Below are positions 19,042 through 30,665 of a stretch of DNA of 64,000 nucleotides, piece after piece. This stretch comes from Gracilariopsis chorda. Taxonomy: Eukaryota; Rhodophyta; Florideophyceae; Gracilariales; Gracilariaceae. Below the pieces are notes generated by a model. That model ran no database searches, was not told where the DNA came from, and saw nothing but the letters and a program-made list of their open reading frames with translations. Position 1 is the stretch's first letter. Every line of letters starts with the position of its first letter. A program made the position numbers and the translations under genes. The stretch spans positions 62,001 through 126,000 of the forward strand of contig NBIV01000010.1 of NCBI GenBank assembly GCA_003194525.1. Direction: 5' to 3'.

Positions 19042-19080
19042 ACACCTACGCTGTCTCAAAATGATTCATGATTAAATAAG

Positions 19081-19640
19081 CGTATGATTACACTGCTGTT
19101 AGACAAACCATGATCACAGAAGTTTTTTTTTAATGGTCAATCATAGAGATTACATCTAATGAGCCATGCAATACAAGCTTTATTTGCTAAATACGGTCAT
19201 ATATTGACATGCATGGATATTGCTTTGAAGAGAACAAACTTAAATTATGACACCAAGTTAGAACTGCTAAAAAATGCAGTAATAGAACAAATATACGTGG
19301 GTTAGTATGTTGTGCTGAGTCGAAAGAGGATCAAGCCCAAATCCCGCAAGCCGACCCGGACAAAGGCCCAGAAAGCCCGAAAAGATTACATGTCAGACTT
19401 TGCAAATCGTTACAATGTACTTATCGAGTTAGCAAATGCTTCATATGAACTCACGTTCAGGCAACTGCTCCATGGAGATGCCAGTAAGGTAAAAAGGAAG
19501 ATTAAAAAGCTTTACGTGAAGAATGTTAGAAGTCAAAAGGTTTCTGTCCCTTATAGGCCTGTAAGTATAAAAAGACTAAACGCTGTGAGATTGAGGCTAC
19601 TCAGAACCAAATTCAATGCGCTGCTGGACTCGAGAGCGAT
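19081..19640 (+). pseudogene. Element B gag 3' part and protease
   Basis: From 19081 gag-like pieces match element D (KLELLKNAVIEQ versus KFGLLRKAVMEY). A deletion then joins them to 19312-19644, whose RYNVLIELANASYELTFRQL matches KYNVLTELANASSGLTFGQL of D. At the position of D's in-frame TGA this copy has a Lys codon. The protease motif ALLDSG of D appears here as ALLDSR, so the catalytic loop Gly is lost, and a stop follows. Confidence 0.75.
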
Positions 19641-20262
19641 TTAAAATCTGTTCTTAACTTCACGGATGGTAAAATTCTCACTTTGACCACAAGGAACCAC
19701 TAGGAAGATTACAGTCGCCACTGGAAGCTCTAATGTAGTACAAGGTGTTGTCAAATATGTCTCTGTGCTGGTCGGTGAGTCAAAAACGCGGCTAAACTTC
19801 CTAGTTGTTTAGGACTCAGCCTTGGATGTAATTATCGGTTACCCATCCTCTAAGATCGTTCAAGACTTCATTGACATGGGAAGCCGTACGGTCACAGTGA
19901 CTATAGAAAAGAAAGAATCTTGTGTCAGATTTCGAGTATAAAAACGTATTCCTGATGTGGAACGATCCGAAACCGATAGTGCAGATTTCACCTCAGACTC
20001 AGCAATATACCCAGCGTCTTCTATTTTGTAAAGTGACGAAGAAAAAGAGCTTGTTGTGGGTCTTGCGAAAGAGATCGAATTCTCTCCAACAATGAATTGT
20101 TATATTGGTGAAGAAGAAAGCATTCCCCAGCTCTTAGACGAAGATGAAGATAGTAATATTTAGGCAGAGGAGCTGCATGTGGTGAATCTGGTCGAAGACA
20201 AAGAACACCAAAAAATCAGTATTACCGCAAAAAAGGTCACATTTCTCTCGAAATAGGCGCAA

Positions 20263-21862
20263 ATGCAACTTTCAGCGACAATCATTAACTGGAAGGCCGT
20301 CGCATGGACCTTGGAAGATCTTAGACCTGCTGACTTTTCAATGAGGCATGCTTTCGAGCTAAATGTTCCAGGGCCCTTACCGTTTTGGGCAAGACGTCTC
20401 CCACAGCGACATGATGATTTGGTAGGAAACGAGATTGATAAAAATGCTTCGTGCAAGAATCATCACACCAACAAACTCGGCCTGGTTTTTTCCATTGTAT
20501 TCGAAACAACAAAAACCTGAATTCGAGATTTTGTGTGGATTACGGTGCATTGAATGCCAAAATGAAGTCCAATCGTTAGCCAGTATCAGGCATTGAAGAC
20601 GTTTTCGACGACCTTCGTGGATCTTCACTATTCGCAACTCTAGATTCGTTTTCAAGATAGGGACAGGCGAAAATGGCCAAGAAGTGCAAAGAATGACGAC
20701 TACTATCTGCAGATTCAGTACATTAAAGCTTCAATGAATGCTATTTGAATTTATGAAGACACCTGCCATATTTGAGAGAATGAAAGACGCCGTGCTGAGA
20801 GATCTATCCTTCGTTCGTGTCTACTTGGATGACGTTTTCATTTACTCCAACAATATGGAGGATGAGCTAATGCATTTCGAGAGAGAAACTATCAGAATTG
20901 CCTCGCATGGTTTGAATATTAAGTTGGTTAAGTGTAGTGTCGCACAGCCTCTGGTAAAGCTCTTGGGACACATAACCGATAGGATTGGAGTTGCGATGGA
21001 CCCAGAGAAGATCAAACCTAAACAGAAAGCTCCAGTGGCCATTCCAACCTCGTTGAAGGAGGTAGGAAGTTTCCTCGGACTGGCGAGTTACTATCGGCGT
21101 CTAGTACCTATGTTTGCTGAAGCTTCCGATGCCTTTCATGGGGCCACTTCACCACAGATGAAATGGCTCTGGACGTCAGAAAAGAAAGAAGCTTTCCTAC
21201 ATCTCAAGACAAAGTTAGTGAGGCTCCCTTTTCTGGGATTTCCGTACTTTGATGAGCCCTTCGTATACGTAACTGATTCATATAGTGTTACTCATGGGGC
21301 GGTCCTTTTTTAGAGAAAGGAAACCAAAACTGCACACTATACAGTTTGCTAATTGTACGATGAGAGCCACTGAGAGATGTTATTTGGCATATGAAGGCGA
21401 AGCATTAGGACTCATCTCTGCGTTGAAAACGTTTTGTGTTACTTACTGTCCGTTCTCCAATTAACACTCGTTGTGGCTCATCACGCTTTGCAATATGCGT
21501 GTAATAAGCGGGATATCCATGGAAAAGTTGCAAGGTGTATGGATTTTCTTTCAGAACATGGGTTTGGGATAAAGTACAGGCCGGGAGCAAGTAACAATGT
21601 TGCAGAGTATTTGGTGCTGGTAGAAGTATCTGCAGTCCAAGATAACGATTCATCCATACTGTCAGTTTTTTTTGAAGGGCCAGCGTTCGAAGACTTACAA
21701 CAGCTTCCAATTGATACAGAGAATTATATCTTGGGTTTCACACTGAAATCTAAGGATCCCCGCAAACATCGGACGATTACGAGAAATGCTAAGGACTCTA
21801 TGGTGTGGAATTTAAGCCTCTTCCGCGAAACTAAAAGTGGAATTCTAGTCATGCTGGGCTAG
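20263..21862 (+). pseudogene. Element B reverse transcriptase and RNase H
   Basis: 20263-20400 carries LRPADFSMRHAFEL and FWARRLPQRHDDL, matching the RT start of element D. 20738-21313 contains the RT active site YLDDVFIYSNN, thumb (LLGHITDRIGV, FLGLASYYRRL) and RNase H start (FVYVTDSYSVTHGAVLF), where the first catalytic Asp is kept. 21434-21862 gives the RNase H end (YACNKRDIHGKVARCMDFLSE). The pieces are separated by stops and frame shifts. Confidence 0.85.
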
Positions 21863-22074
21863 AAGACCGATTTCAGATCTTAAGCAGTTTTCAGGATTAA
21901 AATAGACACTGGGACGTTGATAGCACCAAGAAGTTTGGTTTAGAACTTTACTGGTGGCCGGGAGTATACATGCATGTTTCAGAGTATGTAAGCAGCTCTG
22001 ATGGGTGTCAGTCGGTAAAGAATGTCCCGACGTATATAACTACGCTTCAATACCCCTTCACGCGCTAATTTCAT

Positions 22075-22689
22075 ATGTTTTCAAATGATTTTGCACGAAA
22101 TGTACACAGGAGACTTCAAGATGATCACTTCATGTTTGTAGGAGGGGAGCATATAGAAATTGGGCCGATCGCAAAGACCACACCGACATCAACTGCCAAG
22201 GAAGGGATTGAATTTCTAAAAGATAAGATTGTAGCCCCATTTGGCTCACCTCCCAATGTCATCTCTGATAATGCTACTCTTTTTACTGCTAAAGCTCTGT
22301 CTGAAATCAACAAATTACCCAACATCACCTGGAAGACTCTGATAGCATATGCACCAATGTCCAATGGCCGCGCTGAACGCATGAGTGACATTCAAACGAA
22401 GTCTATGACGAAGAGCATCTCAGAGTGCCCAGAGCCATGGGATGACGTTTTACAGAATTTATTGTCTGGAGATAGGCGTCTTCATCTGAAAAATGGACCT
22501 TCTCCATTTCAATTATTGTGTGGTGTTCCACCACGCATGTCACGAGATGATCTGTCTTGTCACGTCATAAGCAGTGGTGACTCACATCTTTGGGAGGAAT
22601 TAGAGTCTGTTCTGCGTCGAAGCGCCACACCGGCCCTGATACACTCAAAAGCTCAACGGGCTGCTGAAGATAAATTGCTTCATGTATAA
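22075..22689 (+). pseudogene. Element B integrase, catalytic part
   Basis: An open frame of 204 codons with the second catalytic Asp in NVISDNATLFTAKAL and the Glu in PMSNGRAERMSD. The zinc domain and first Asp are in degraded sequence upstream. An integrase-type C-terminal region (GPSPFQLLCGVPPRM) follows. Confidence 0.8.
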
Positions 22690-23989
22690 AGTTAATTGCG
22701 AGTAGCTCGAGGAGTAAGTCTGAGAAAAGCCAAAAAATGGCCTCCGTTTACGTCTACGTTCTATATTTCTTGTACAATCATTAGAGCATTGCATCATTTA
22801 TATGTTCTAACCTCAACGTATGGGAGAAAAATAAGGAGTACTATTCATACGTGAAGTCTTGTTCCATATATAAGAAGATCACCAGTTCTCAAGAACCAGA
22901 TTGAAAGTGCAGAAGTATGAATGATTGGATGAATGAATCTGGCATGAAATCTTGATATGTTATTTAGTAAAGCAAATGGATGTATGCAATGTTTGTTTAC
23001 TTTATCGGATAGATAGATATGGTTGAATTTTTTGGAACTTGAAGTGGAAACCTATTCAATGAATATTACTTCCCCCTCACGGTGTGACGCATGCCTACGG
23101 TGCCGTTTGCTATGGTTTTTGTGGTGGTGACAAGTACGCTTTGAGTTGTGTAGAGCAATTCAAATGCACATACTCTTTAGGCGAGGTGGATCATGAATGA
23201 CTCGGTACTGACGTGGCGTCGATTCAACTTAGGTATAAGTGCACCTTTGAAATTTTTGGGTGAAATTCGATATGAATTTTATTTGGTATTTTTGGAAACT
23301 TCGTGGGTGCTTTCTATGATATATAGATTAGATGGGCGTGTGGAATCTGTACGGATGCCAGTAACTGCTGGTATGATTCACACGTGTTTGGTTGTGCCCT
23401 GGCTGACCGTGCAACTCAGTGACAAAATCGTGTCGACCACAAGTCTCCCACACGACAGTAGTAGTATTCTTAGTTTTATTATGACCCAATAGTACTTAAG
23501 GAAGGACGGCACTGCCGTTTCACCCTGAAGTAAAGCTAAACTATGACACGGCTCTGATTTTACTGCCTGCTAGAAGTGACCAACTCTTCCTGGGGTTTTG
23601 CGGTGTCCAGTTTCGTTATATTCACCCATCCAGTATCAACTATAATCACTGATCTCTCTCACTCCAGGCGTTTTGCCATGTGTCAACTGTTATTACTGTT
23701 CTGGTTACTTTCTTATTGTTGGAACCGATAGTCGTTGGACTCAGTATTGAGTTTAGCCGTGCTGGCTGAATGACCGACACCCTAATCGTCGGGTCTCTTT
23801 CGGCTTTCTGCAAGATCTGCCGAGTTGTACCAATCTTTTTAGTTCTTTTTCCTCCTCTCCCTTTTTTCTTTGGACTCTCCGTGGACCGGATAATCTTTTG
23901 CACTACGTTGACGTCCTGGTAACCTATTTCTCGGTATCACATCCACAGGTATAGCCGGAAGCCACCCCGGTTTTAAACCTGATCACCGT
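22690..23989. other. Region between elements B and C
   Basis: No gene supported. It should include the 3' end and LTR of element B, but I could not find a partner LTR near 12.4 kb. Short GAAT and GATA repeats (about 22918-22937, 23008-23020) are present. Minus-strand frames near 23650-23900 are Lys-rich and unrecognised. Confidence 0.35.
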
Positions 23990-25860
23990 GTGGTACGGAA
24001 GGCCTTGTCACCGAACTTACCTCTTAGAAAAGCAAGGCTGGATTTCTTATCTAGGTACATTGCTCGACAAAAACAGGCTGTCACATCAGTCCCTATTCTA
24101 TCCATAACTAAAGTAGGGATTCCATACTCTGTAGACACGAAATTGGGCGAGTACTATGTTGGTTATGCTCTTTTTCAAACAGTCCGTGATGGGAACGAAA
24201 CCCAATTCGTTATTTTTCACGTTCATTAAAACTCATTGAACTAAATTACTGCACCTCGTAGAAGAAATGCTTTGCCGTTGCATGCACGCTCAGCACCCCC
24301 ATATTCTATGGGTGTGCATTCCATCTTATACACGGAGCATTTCTCTCTGAGGGGGTTGACGAACATCTCCGATCCATCTGCCCTTCTTATGCGTTGGAGG
24401 CTCCGCCTCCCAGAATAGAACTTCCAAGTCATCTATAAGAAGGGTGCCCTGAGCATCCAGGCCGACGCGTCGTCGCGTGTACACAGTAATGGAGAAGCAA
24501 ACGAAACTGAAGACGATGAAAATCCATGTTTCATCGGTGTGGAGAAAGAGCGGAAAGAGGGGGAAGGAGTATTCGAACTATAGCCATAATACTAGGACGA
24601 GGAAGCTGATATCGACCCACTACTCGCATCACGCGAGATCTGTGAGAACCCTCTACCGGGAAACTTTGAAACAGTTACACCAGAGTAACTAATTCAAAAA
24701 CAACTCGGGCGTTCTTTCTGTACAAAGATTGGTGCCCGTTTGAATGGGATAGAAGATTCTAAGTTCGCTGTAGACGGCAAAGGCTACTTTGTCTGGCTAG
24801 TTGAGTCTCGTCCAAAAGTAGTAATACCACACTCCCTGCAGTCGTGGATCTTTCATTTACAACACCACTCCAAACTCGATGGCCACGTCTTTAGACGGAA
24901 ACTCTGCTTTACATTTAGAAGGAACTTCTCCTGGCCCGCTATGGCAGTTGATTGTGACAAGAATGTGCAATTTTGTACCAAATGCGCGAAGAATAGAGTG
25001 AAGCTCTGCAAGATTGCAAAGAAGATGAAACAGTTCCCTGCAAGGGCACCTATCGATTTTATTGTAGTCGATATTATCGGGCCACTTCTCACCATGAAGA
25101 TAGGCACAGAGGTCTTATTTCCTATCAAGGATCGTGTTTCCATGCTTCTTCGGAGAGTCCTTCTCCAGAGAATAACTTTATACACCGTAGCAAAAGCCTT
25201 GGGGATGCATTGGATATTTTTCTACGGTCCTTCTGTTGAGGTTCTGTCTGATAACTGGCAGAGGTTTGCGTCCAAGGTCTTCCAAGATGCTTGATGCATC
25301 CTGGTTGCGGAGACGTTGTTCAGAAGTACTCACCATTTTCAATGTAATGGGCGCTTCTAACGGTTCAACCTCATTATGTTAGCATCTCTTTGTTCTTACG
25401 TTGCTGATCACCCCACAACCTGGCACGTGGATATGGATGCGTTGAGATTCGCCTACAATACACATTTGCACCCAGCGACCTAAGTATCAACATTAAAATT
25501 GGCGTTATGCCGTAGATCTCCACCCTTGGCGTTAGAATCCCAAGCTACCTTGCACAATTTCCCATCTTTTGATAAACACCGCCAGGAATGGAAGGAATGG
25601 TTCTCTAAACTGGTATTCCCAGTGCGGAAATCGGCAGCCCGTGTCAATGCCGCTTGCAAGCGTGATATTGACGCTCGCTTGCGAGAAACGAAGTCTCCAA
25701 CTCAGGCTGGGAACTCCGTACTCGCTCGGAATGAATATTACAACCCAGAATGAGAAAAGCCCTACAAGCTATCAAAAGTGGCGGATGGGCCTTTCAAATT
25801 TATTTCAGGCATCAAGGACATTGTCGTGGTGTAGACAACGGGTACTAGCAAAGTTCTCTT
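23990..25860 (+). pseudogene. Gypsy element C relic: RNase H and integrase
   Basis: Plus-strand pol pieces of a different gypsy lineage. RNase H starts near 24110 (PYSVDTKLGEYYVGYALFQ) and ends near 24475, where another frame reads LSIQADASSR. Integrase occupies 24740-25294 with an HHCC zinc domain ending CTKCAKN, first Asp in FIVVDIIGPL and second in EVLSDNWQRFASKVF. Near 25420-25480 W...DMDALRFAYNTHLHP marks the core end. 25499-25753 holds a pol tail, and DGPFKFISGI near 25785 resembles the terminal domain of gypsy integrases. Frames change several times; gag and RT are absent. Confidence 0.75.
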
Positions 25861-28619
25861 GATTGCGTTCTCGTAGCCCTTTCACACTCGACAGAGGTCT
25901 TCGTGGATGTAGGAAAACTCATCCTATGGTCTCAGGAAAACCGGATGCATACGCGGTATAATGCCCCAATAGTTCTACTGCACCCCATCTGGGGGCTTGC
26001 AGACTTACCGAAGTTGTTGGATACCCAGCTTAAGCCAGATACTACAGGCACTAATGCCCATATCTCCCTAAATTCTTATAATTATACCGCTGAATGGATC
26101 TATACCTGCCATGTGGGATACTAGAATTGCCTCGCCGCCGCTCCGTCAATAAAAAAAAAGAGGACTATGTCTCAGCTCGCATTTTATCACAATCGCAACG
26201 AAAGTCGCATCTTGACATACGAGAATCACCCGAGGTGAGCGCACAGCCCCAAATGGATCATGCGCCATCGATCTAGCGCACTGCGTTACTCAGGAGACCA
26301 ACAGTTATTATCAGATTTAATAGCAGCCAGATTCTGCAAGAGAGCGTACCAAGCCCAGAAGAGTTCGAATCTCAAACTAGTTTCTATTCTTCCAACGAAA
26401 GTACCAGTACTGGGCGATGGCCACAGCTCCCAAGGCAACAAGCGTTTTACAGTGGTACGAAAAACTTGTCGGACTCGAAACACGACCTATCGGTCAATCG
26501 AGAACGTCAATTGGCAGCGAAGAACGAGGGAACTGCCCCGGGATTGTAACACCGCACGAACGAGCCCCTAGGCTTGCGTCGTGTACGTTGCTTTGACCTT
26601 AAACTCAACGAGCGAAAACAGGAGAGCACGGTATCTCTGAAGTTGCGCCTGAGCCCACACTTGTATGATATCTACGGCTATACCGTCTGGAACTCGAAGT
26701 AAGCGACGCTCACAGACCAGGGTTTCTGTCTGCACCCGGGTGTCGCGGTCGACACAGAAAATGGGCTGTCCCATTTGACGGCAGGGTTGCTATTTGCCCA
26801 TCTTAAAAAGCAGCACCGCACCGTGCACTACCACTAGCCGAAGGCCAGTAGCCACGACGAGTGAGTAGGTAATACCCGGCGAGTTTGGGACACGAGGTGA
26901 ACCTCGACTATAGTTCTGTATATTATAGCCTGTATTGTTTACTTCGACACGGGAATAATTCCAAGAAGACTTCTGTTTTAATGCCAAAACTCGAGATCTG
27001 GAGGCACCGAGAGTTTGCTGAAGATTACTTAGAGGGTGTCGCGTGAGTTGGCAGATTATTATCGCTGGCCGCTACGACAGATGTCCTATAGTTAGCTTAC
27101 TGTAAGAAATAAAGTACGTAATTGCATAAGTTTGCAGGCATCCGCGTGCTGCATTTGGCCAAAGACGAGTGCCACACATGGACATGCCATGCAAGATGGG
27201 AGCCAACTGCAAGGGAGCACTGCCGTCAAAACTAAAAACAATCATGGCATCCCCTCTACCCAAAGTGAGCTTCCCCGTAACAGCCAGGACTCTGGCCACT
27301 ATTTAAGTGCAGGGCACAATGCGCTACAGCCACCTACACCGCCTTCCTCCATTCAGAGTGCTAACCAGTGATCGTTGATACGGAGTCCATACCGTGAAGC
27401 ATGAAAGTAAAGGGCACAAGCTTCAACCTAATTGAATCATGGACAGGAAAATTACTGGATTAAGCCAATTTCCTCTGATCAGGGTGTAGATAATCAACCG
27501 TTACCCACAGAATCTCTCACCAAATGGGAGCCCTTTCCGCCCAAATTGCAGCTAATCGCGGATGGAAATCGCAGAAAGAAACCAGAAACCATGGGAAACG
27601 AGAATACTCCCTACCAGGAAGCTTGGGGAGAGCCGTTGTTCGAAACTCAAGTCCCTAAGAAATCCGCGTTGGAGTTTCCTACCAGTTATAACGGAAATGT
27701 AGACTCTATTAAAGGGAATCGTTTTTCGGTCTCTATGCACAGTCGCAATAACCATCTGAGTCTCTTCGTAAACCCTATTGTCTATCGGACCGCTGACCTC
27801 ATATGAGGTCAAAACAATCAACTTTACGTTTAATTTTAGTTATTTTGATCGGAATTTTTTGCCTTTTGTAGTCTGTAGAAGTTATGCAACATGTTTTTGT
27901 ATAGCAAAAATTCTAAGCTTCTGTTGTTTATGCTAGGTGAGAAGCAGAAACATAAGACAACCAGATGGTTTGATAGAGATGTGCTTGTAAAATATGACTA
28001 ATTTACTACAGAGCTTCAGAAAACCGGCTTTTTTGATATCAGAAACGTACTTTTGATTCAAAAACACCGTTCCTGACGCGTGTATGAAAGGTTCAAAACC
28101 TTCAATAAATAATCATTTGGGAACATTACATCCGGGCGGATAGACACTAGCATGCGTGATAGCCAAAGCCAAATCCATGGTTCCAGACCTCGCGCCTTTT
28201 CAACATGGTCCGCAAACTCAGACTCAGGCACAGAACCCTGACAGGGTGGACACAGCACTAGCTTTACACGCCCCAGAAGGAAACATGGCCAGAATACGTC
28301 TTCGACACGAGAGACCGTCGGAAACCGGGTGCGAGGGTAGCAAGACACCCCGCAGCAAGAATTTGGAATACCGGCAAGACCCTAGTAGACGAAATGCCAG
28401 TTGCTGGACAGCTGTTGGCTGTTGGCGGGTACACGTGGACAACTATTGACCGACATTTGGCTACCACCTGTACTTGGCCAATTATTGGCAGCTCTGGTAC
28501 TGTAATTGGCCACCAATTGGCAGTTCCCCCATGCACGGCCGGATGGGCCCTGCAGGGCTGGCGAGGATTGGGTGCGAAATGGCCGTGAGATGGCATGCAG
28601 TTGTGCAGAAACCCCTAAG
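25861..28619. other. Unassigned repeat-rich region left of the Harbinger transposon
   Basis: Apart from the 0.7 kb repeat at 26290-27000, I see no recognisable gene. A plus frame of 124 codons at 27432-27806 and a minus frame over the same stretch lack motifs. At 28440-28530 the word TTGGC and its complement GCCAA recur several times in a row (around CCAATTATTGGC and CCACCAATTGGC), giving short inverted repeats just outside the transposon. Confidence 0.4.
26290..27000. repeat. 0.7 kb interspersed repeat, copy 1
   Basis: Aligns with 58690-59400 through most of its length and with 57050-57250 in part. Shared landmarks are TTCCAACGAAAGTACCAGTACTGGGCGATGG-like sequence (positions 26394-26423), CGACCTATCGGTC, then near the right end GCCTGTATTGTTTACTTCGACACGGG (26928-26953). 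Translations of the minus strand are similar between copies 1 and 2, but stops interrupt them and I do not recognise the protein. It could be a long terminal repeat or a decayed coding element. Confidence 0.65.
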
Positions 28620-28622
28620 TTA

Positions 28623-28643
28623 GGGCCGTTCTAAACAAGCCTG
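28623..28643 (+). repeat. Left terminal inverted repeat of the Harbinger element
   Basis: 21 bp, identical to the reverse complement of 37076-37096. Similarity fades beyond it, though both sides continue with CTGCTC- and CTGATCG-like words within the next 25 bases. Confidence 0.92.
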
Positions 28644-29081
28644 ATCTGCTCATGTTCTGATCGGGTTTTAATGAAAATTTTTTTTTTCTTCAGTAAGCGC
28701 ATAATCTTACGCGCCCTATGCCCGACGCCGGTCCACTTTGAGATGACCCGGCAAACACTAGCACCGCAGTCGAAAATCTCTGCATCCCCCTTGCCACGAC
28801 GTCGCAAAACTCTGCACCTTTCTCTTGCCACGACTCTGCAAATCCATGCACATCTCTTGCTTCCCTTCCCAAATCCCTACACCGACCCTTTGCCACACAT
28901 TCTCAAGTCTCTGCACCCCCGCATAGCCCACAATGTCCAGGATCGCAACCCCAAGCCTATTTTTCATGTCATATCCACGAATCACCTCATAAGAAGACTG
29001 GCGCCAACAACCCAGATTGCAGTCAACAGATGTTCTTGCATATTGAACCTTTCTCTCCGCGCATTGAATCCATCACTATAG

Positions 29082-30389
29082 GTGCAACCCTTATCCTTCT
29101 TTTTTATCGTTTACACGATGGAGTTGCAACCTCTCTTTGAGTTGCAAAACTCGCAGTCGATGATCGAAGAGTTTGCTGCTGCTTCTTGTGCGGTCTTAGT
29201 AGGACATATTGCTACCCACAATAATCAGAAAAGGAAAGCTAATGTCATGCATATGCCGTTTCCCCTACGGAAGGACATAACCTTCGATGGTATTGCTGCA
29301 ATACTGAACGAGCGGTGCTTCAAACGCGCATTCCGGGTAAGTAGAGATTCTTTTTATCGTCTTCTGGATTATGTCAAACCATCAATATCTAAGGACACTA
29401 GCATGGGGACACGTTCTGGTAGAACTACAGTTCCGGCCGATATTCGGCTCAGAATTACCTTACGGATGCTAGCAGGTGCTAGTTATCTTGATGTAATGAT
29501 GTGCTTCAGAGTAGGCGCATCTACGGTGTACGACATATTTCATGACACATGTCTGGAGCTTATGAAGGTGATGAAGCTACCAGGACTACCAACCTCATTT
29601 CAAGGGCTCCACAAGCTCTCTCAGAGTTTTAAGTACTCTCGGTCTTCACCAAGTCCTTTTTCCGGATGCATTGGAGCACTGGACGGAATTTCAGTTCGCA
29701 TTAGAAAGCCCGCACGATATCTTAACCCAGCAGCGTTTTACTGTCGAAAAGGATTTTATGCCCTTCCTGTGCAGGATTTGGTAGATGGATCTTACCGTTT
29801 CCTCAGCTATTCAGCGCGATGTGTGGGCTCAACACATGATGCTCTCGCCCATGCAGTGTCCAGACTTGGTACGTTTTTGGAGAAACATGGATTACGTTCT
29901 GAGTTTTGGATCGTGGGTGATGAGGCATACGTATGTACAGAAAGCCTTATCACCCCGATACCTCTTTCCCAACTGGTAGGTCCATATGAAGATGCATTCA
30001 ATTTCTACTTATCATCGTTAAGGATTCATGTAGAGCAGGCATTCGAAATGCTTGTGGCTGGATGTCGAATCTTACAGAACACGCTCCAGTACTATGTCTA
30101 CATCATCGCACGGATCATATGCCTGTGCATGAAACTGCACAACTTTTGTTTAGAAAATGGGGAGCAAACTGTAGCGAGATTACGGCAGGAAGAAAAGGTT
30201 CAATGCGAGATTGAAATACAGGACTGGTATGCTTGTTGTGAAGAGGACAACAACATGCAAGTGCTGCAGCACAACCATGGCCGGACCCAAGATCTCTCGA
30301 GAAACAGGGAAGAGCTGGTATCGATTATTCGCCAAAAAGAACTCCGCCGCCCCTCCCTCTATGGTGTCCCGCAAGATGAAAGGGAATAA
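29082..30389 (+). CDS. Harbinger (HARBI1-type) DDE transposase
   Basis: A 435-residue, uninterrupted protein (TAA stop) that would cut and paste the surrounding element. Residues about 114-160 form the helix-turn-helix typical of the family (IRLRITLRMLAGASYLDVMM). The DDE_Tnp_4 nuclease has the first Asp in CIGALDG (D201), RKGFYAL, GSTHDALA, the second catalytic Asp in WIVGDEAY (D280) and Glu in RIHVEQAF (E318). The tail (360-435) is charged. A second ATG at residue 13 (29118) gives MELQPLF and is a plausible start. All catalytic residues are present and no frame is broken, in contrast to most elements in the window, so it may still be functional. Confidence 0.93.
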   Translation: MQPLSFFFIVYTMELQPLFELQNSQSMIEEFAAASCAVLVGHIATHNNQKRKANVMHMPFPLRKDITFDGIAAILNERCFKRAFRVSRDSFYRLLDYVKPSISKDTSMGTRSGRTTVPADIRLRITLRMLAGASYLDVMMCFRVGASTVYDIFHDTCLELMKVMKLPGLPTSFQGLHKLSQSFKYSRSSPSPFSGCIGALDGISVRIRKPARYLNPAAFYCRKGFYALPVQDLVDGSYRFLSYSARCVGSTHDALAHAVSRLGTFLEKHGLRSEFWIVGDEAYVCTESLITPIPLSQLVGPYEDAFNFYLSSLRIHVEQAFEMLVAGCRILQNTLQYYVYIIARIICLCMKLHNFCLENGEQTVARLRQEEKVQCEIEIQDWYACCEEDNNMQVLQHNHGRTQDLSRNREELVSIIRQKELRRPSLYGVPQDERE

Positions 30390-30665
30390 ACGATCAATGG
30401 CACACCACGGCGAACATTTACTCTCACTATGACTGCCCTCCACTCACGATAGTGCGCGAACAATACGTTCTCCGATCCCCCACCGAACATCCCCTCCTCG
30501 ATATCGCATGCCAGCAACCGCCGCGCGATGACAACGCCGCCCCCCTGTCGTCCACGGAATCCACGGCAGTGTAGAAAACTTCAATGAATACCTGGGATGG
30601 CATGTTAGAAACGTTCAGCGGGAGTCGTTCACTGTTTTTTCGTTTTAATACAAAGCCTCACTCCC
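30390..30665. other. Spacer between transposase and MOT1 block
   Basis: 276 bp, GC-rich in the middle, no recognised coding sequence. The left junction of the captured MOT1 segment probably lies here. Confidence 0.35.

Larger units (their letters stand above)
12417..22689 (+). mobile_element. Gypsy element B, split by nested element A
   Basis: A decayed Ty3/gypsy element related to element D at 60.4 kb. Its 5' gag lies left of the insertion (12417-12541): translated in one frame it has FDKFVAFR and LTEKAFQFY, matching FDNVAVR and LEKKAFEFY of element D. The frame resumes right of the insertion near 19081 with YDYTAVRQTMI, matching DYQSVKQAFI. From there gag, protease, reverse transcriptase, RNase H and integrase follow in gypsy order with many stops and frameshifts. 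The LTRs were not identified. Everything from 12563 to 19041 belongs to the inserted element. Confidence 0.75.

Noticed and set aside
26290..27000. Ty1/copia RNase H in the minus-strand translation of the 0.7 kb repeat
   Set aside because: A GY...S..R-like pattern was suggestive, but the catalytic residues and ADILTK-type end are absent and frames disagree between copies.
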